A DNA stretch of 64,000 bases from Undibacterium hunanense (GTDB taxonomy: Bacteria; Pseudomonadota; Gammaproteobacteria; Burkholderiales; Burkholderiaceae_D): contig NZ_JACOGF010000015.1 in the NCBI RefSeq assembly GCF_014284335.1, positions 62,001 through 126,000 on the forward strand. Direction: 5' to 3'. Shown piece by piece: positions 63,773-64,000 of the stretch; position 1 is the stretch's first letter; every line of letters begins with the position of its first letter. The position numbers were made by a program, and so were the translations under genes. The notes beneath the pieces are model-generated. The model did no database searches, had not been told where the DNA came from, and saw nothing but the letters and a program-made list of their open reading frames with translations.

Positions 63773-64000
63773 TCATTCCGGATATTTTTCAAATATCCGT
63801 CTTAATTCACCACTGCTTTCCAGCGCTACCAGGGCGTTGCTGATTCTTTTGGCCTGGTCGGCTGGCACGGTTTTGGACAAGGCCATGTAAAATTTTTCTG
63901 AAAGTTGCGGTTTGGCCAGCAGGCGGATTTTTTTTGCCAGACCAGCCTGCTGTATCGACAGTTTGATGCCGGGCGAACGGTGGCAATAAAAGCGACCACG
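63773..64000 (-). CDS. Periplasmic binding protein-like gene, 3' end only
   Basis: Reading leftward from the window end, 75 codons are open to a TGA at 63773. The peptide includes GIKLSIQQAGLAKKIRLL, then LSEKFYMALSKTVPADQAKR and IFEKYPE at its end, the normal finish of family 3 solute-binding proteins (F-x-K-Y). The 5' part lies beyond the window. Convergent with the MFS gene, 14 bases between stops. Confidence 0.75.
   Translation of the reverse strand, partial: RGRFYCHRSPGIKLSIQQAGLAKKIRLLAKPQLSEKFYMALSKTVPADQAKRISNALVALESSGELRRIFEKYPE

Overview
The window is bacterial chromosome, most likely from a betaproteobacterium of the order Burkholderiales, in the Oxalobacteraceae / Undibacterium-Herbaspirillum range. 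This is inferred from moderate GC content, the protein families present (two TonB-dependent receptors, several orphan periplasmic binding proteins, methyl-accepting chemotaxis protein, Bcr-type MFS pump) and protein similarity recalled from memory. No rRNA, tRNA or CRISPR array was seen, so the taxonomic call is soft.

Layout, left to right. 1-3.4 kb: the distal end of a prophage or phage-tail module (tail-associated protein, Ala-rich fibre protein, small protein, an Asp-box beta-propeller spike, terminator, holin-like protein). 3.5-11.7 kb: an unusually large M50 membrane metalloprotease, a secreted protein, and a TonB receptor followed by a Tat-exported glycerophosphodiester phosphodiesterase with a PhoB-like promoter. 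12-17.8 kb: an orphan branched-chain-type binding protein, a PAP2 phosphatase lipoprotein and a chemoreceptor. 17.8-19.4 kb: a gene-free giant imperfect palindrome around a hexanucleotide microsatellite. 19.5-25.4 kb: a nitrogen/carboxylate scavenging locus (amino-acid-type binding protein, two M20-type hydrolases, DctA-like symporter, GntR regulator). 25.4-32.2 kb: a CLC-F-type fluoride exporter under a clear fluoride riboswitch, an Rrf2 regulator divergent from a thioredoxin-reductase-like flavoprotein, a CPA1 Na+/H+ antiporter and a RelE-type toxin-antitoxin pair. 32.2-46.2 kb: membrane proteins, LysR/metallo-beta-lactamase-fold pair, GST, GH43-like glycosidase, an orphan DUF4157 (eCIS core domain) toxin-like protein, Cu/Zn superoxide dismutase, a FemAB/GNAT-like protein and RNase Z.

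46.3-54.1 kb is the most interesting part: a right-to-left gene set that looks like a bacteriocin/microcin-type peptide export system. It has an HlyD-family adaptor, a C39-peptidase ABC transporter, two precursor proteins sharing a double-glycine leader but with unrelated mature parts, a ClpP-like periplasmic protein, a TraB/GumN-family protein and a CPBP membrane protease. A chimeric remnant (5' end of a C39 transporter gene joined to the 3' end of an HlyD gene) shows that the cassette was once duplicated in tandem and partly deleted.

54.4-64 kb: MAPEG protein, small membrane protein, diguanylate cyclase, a second TonB receptor paired with a Tat-exported 2H-phosphoesterase-like protein, a ROK regulator, a Bcr/CflA-type MFS transporter and the end of another binding protein. 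Two copies of a roughly 430-bp inverted-repeat-ended element lie at 13.2 and 60.6 kb, and many intergenic regions carry REP-like palindromes or short tandem repeats with an 11-bp period.
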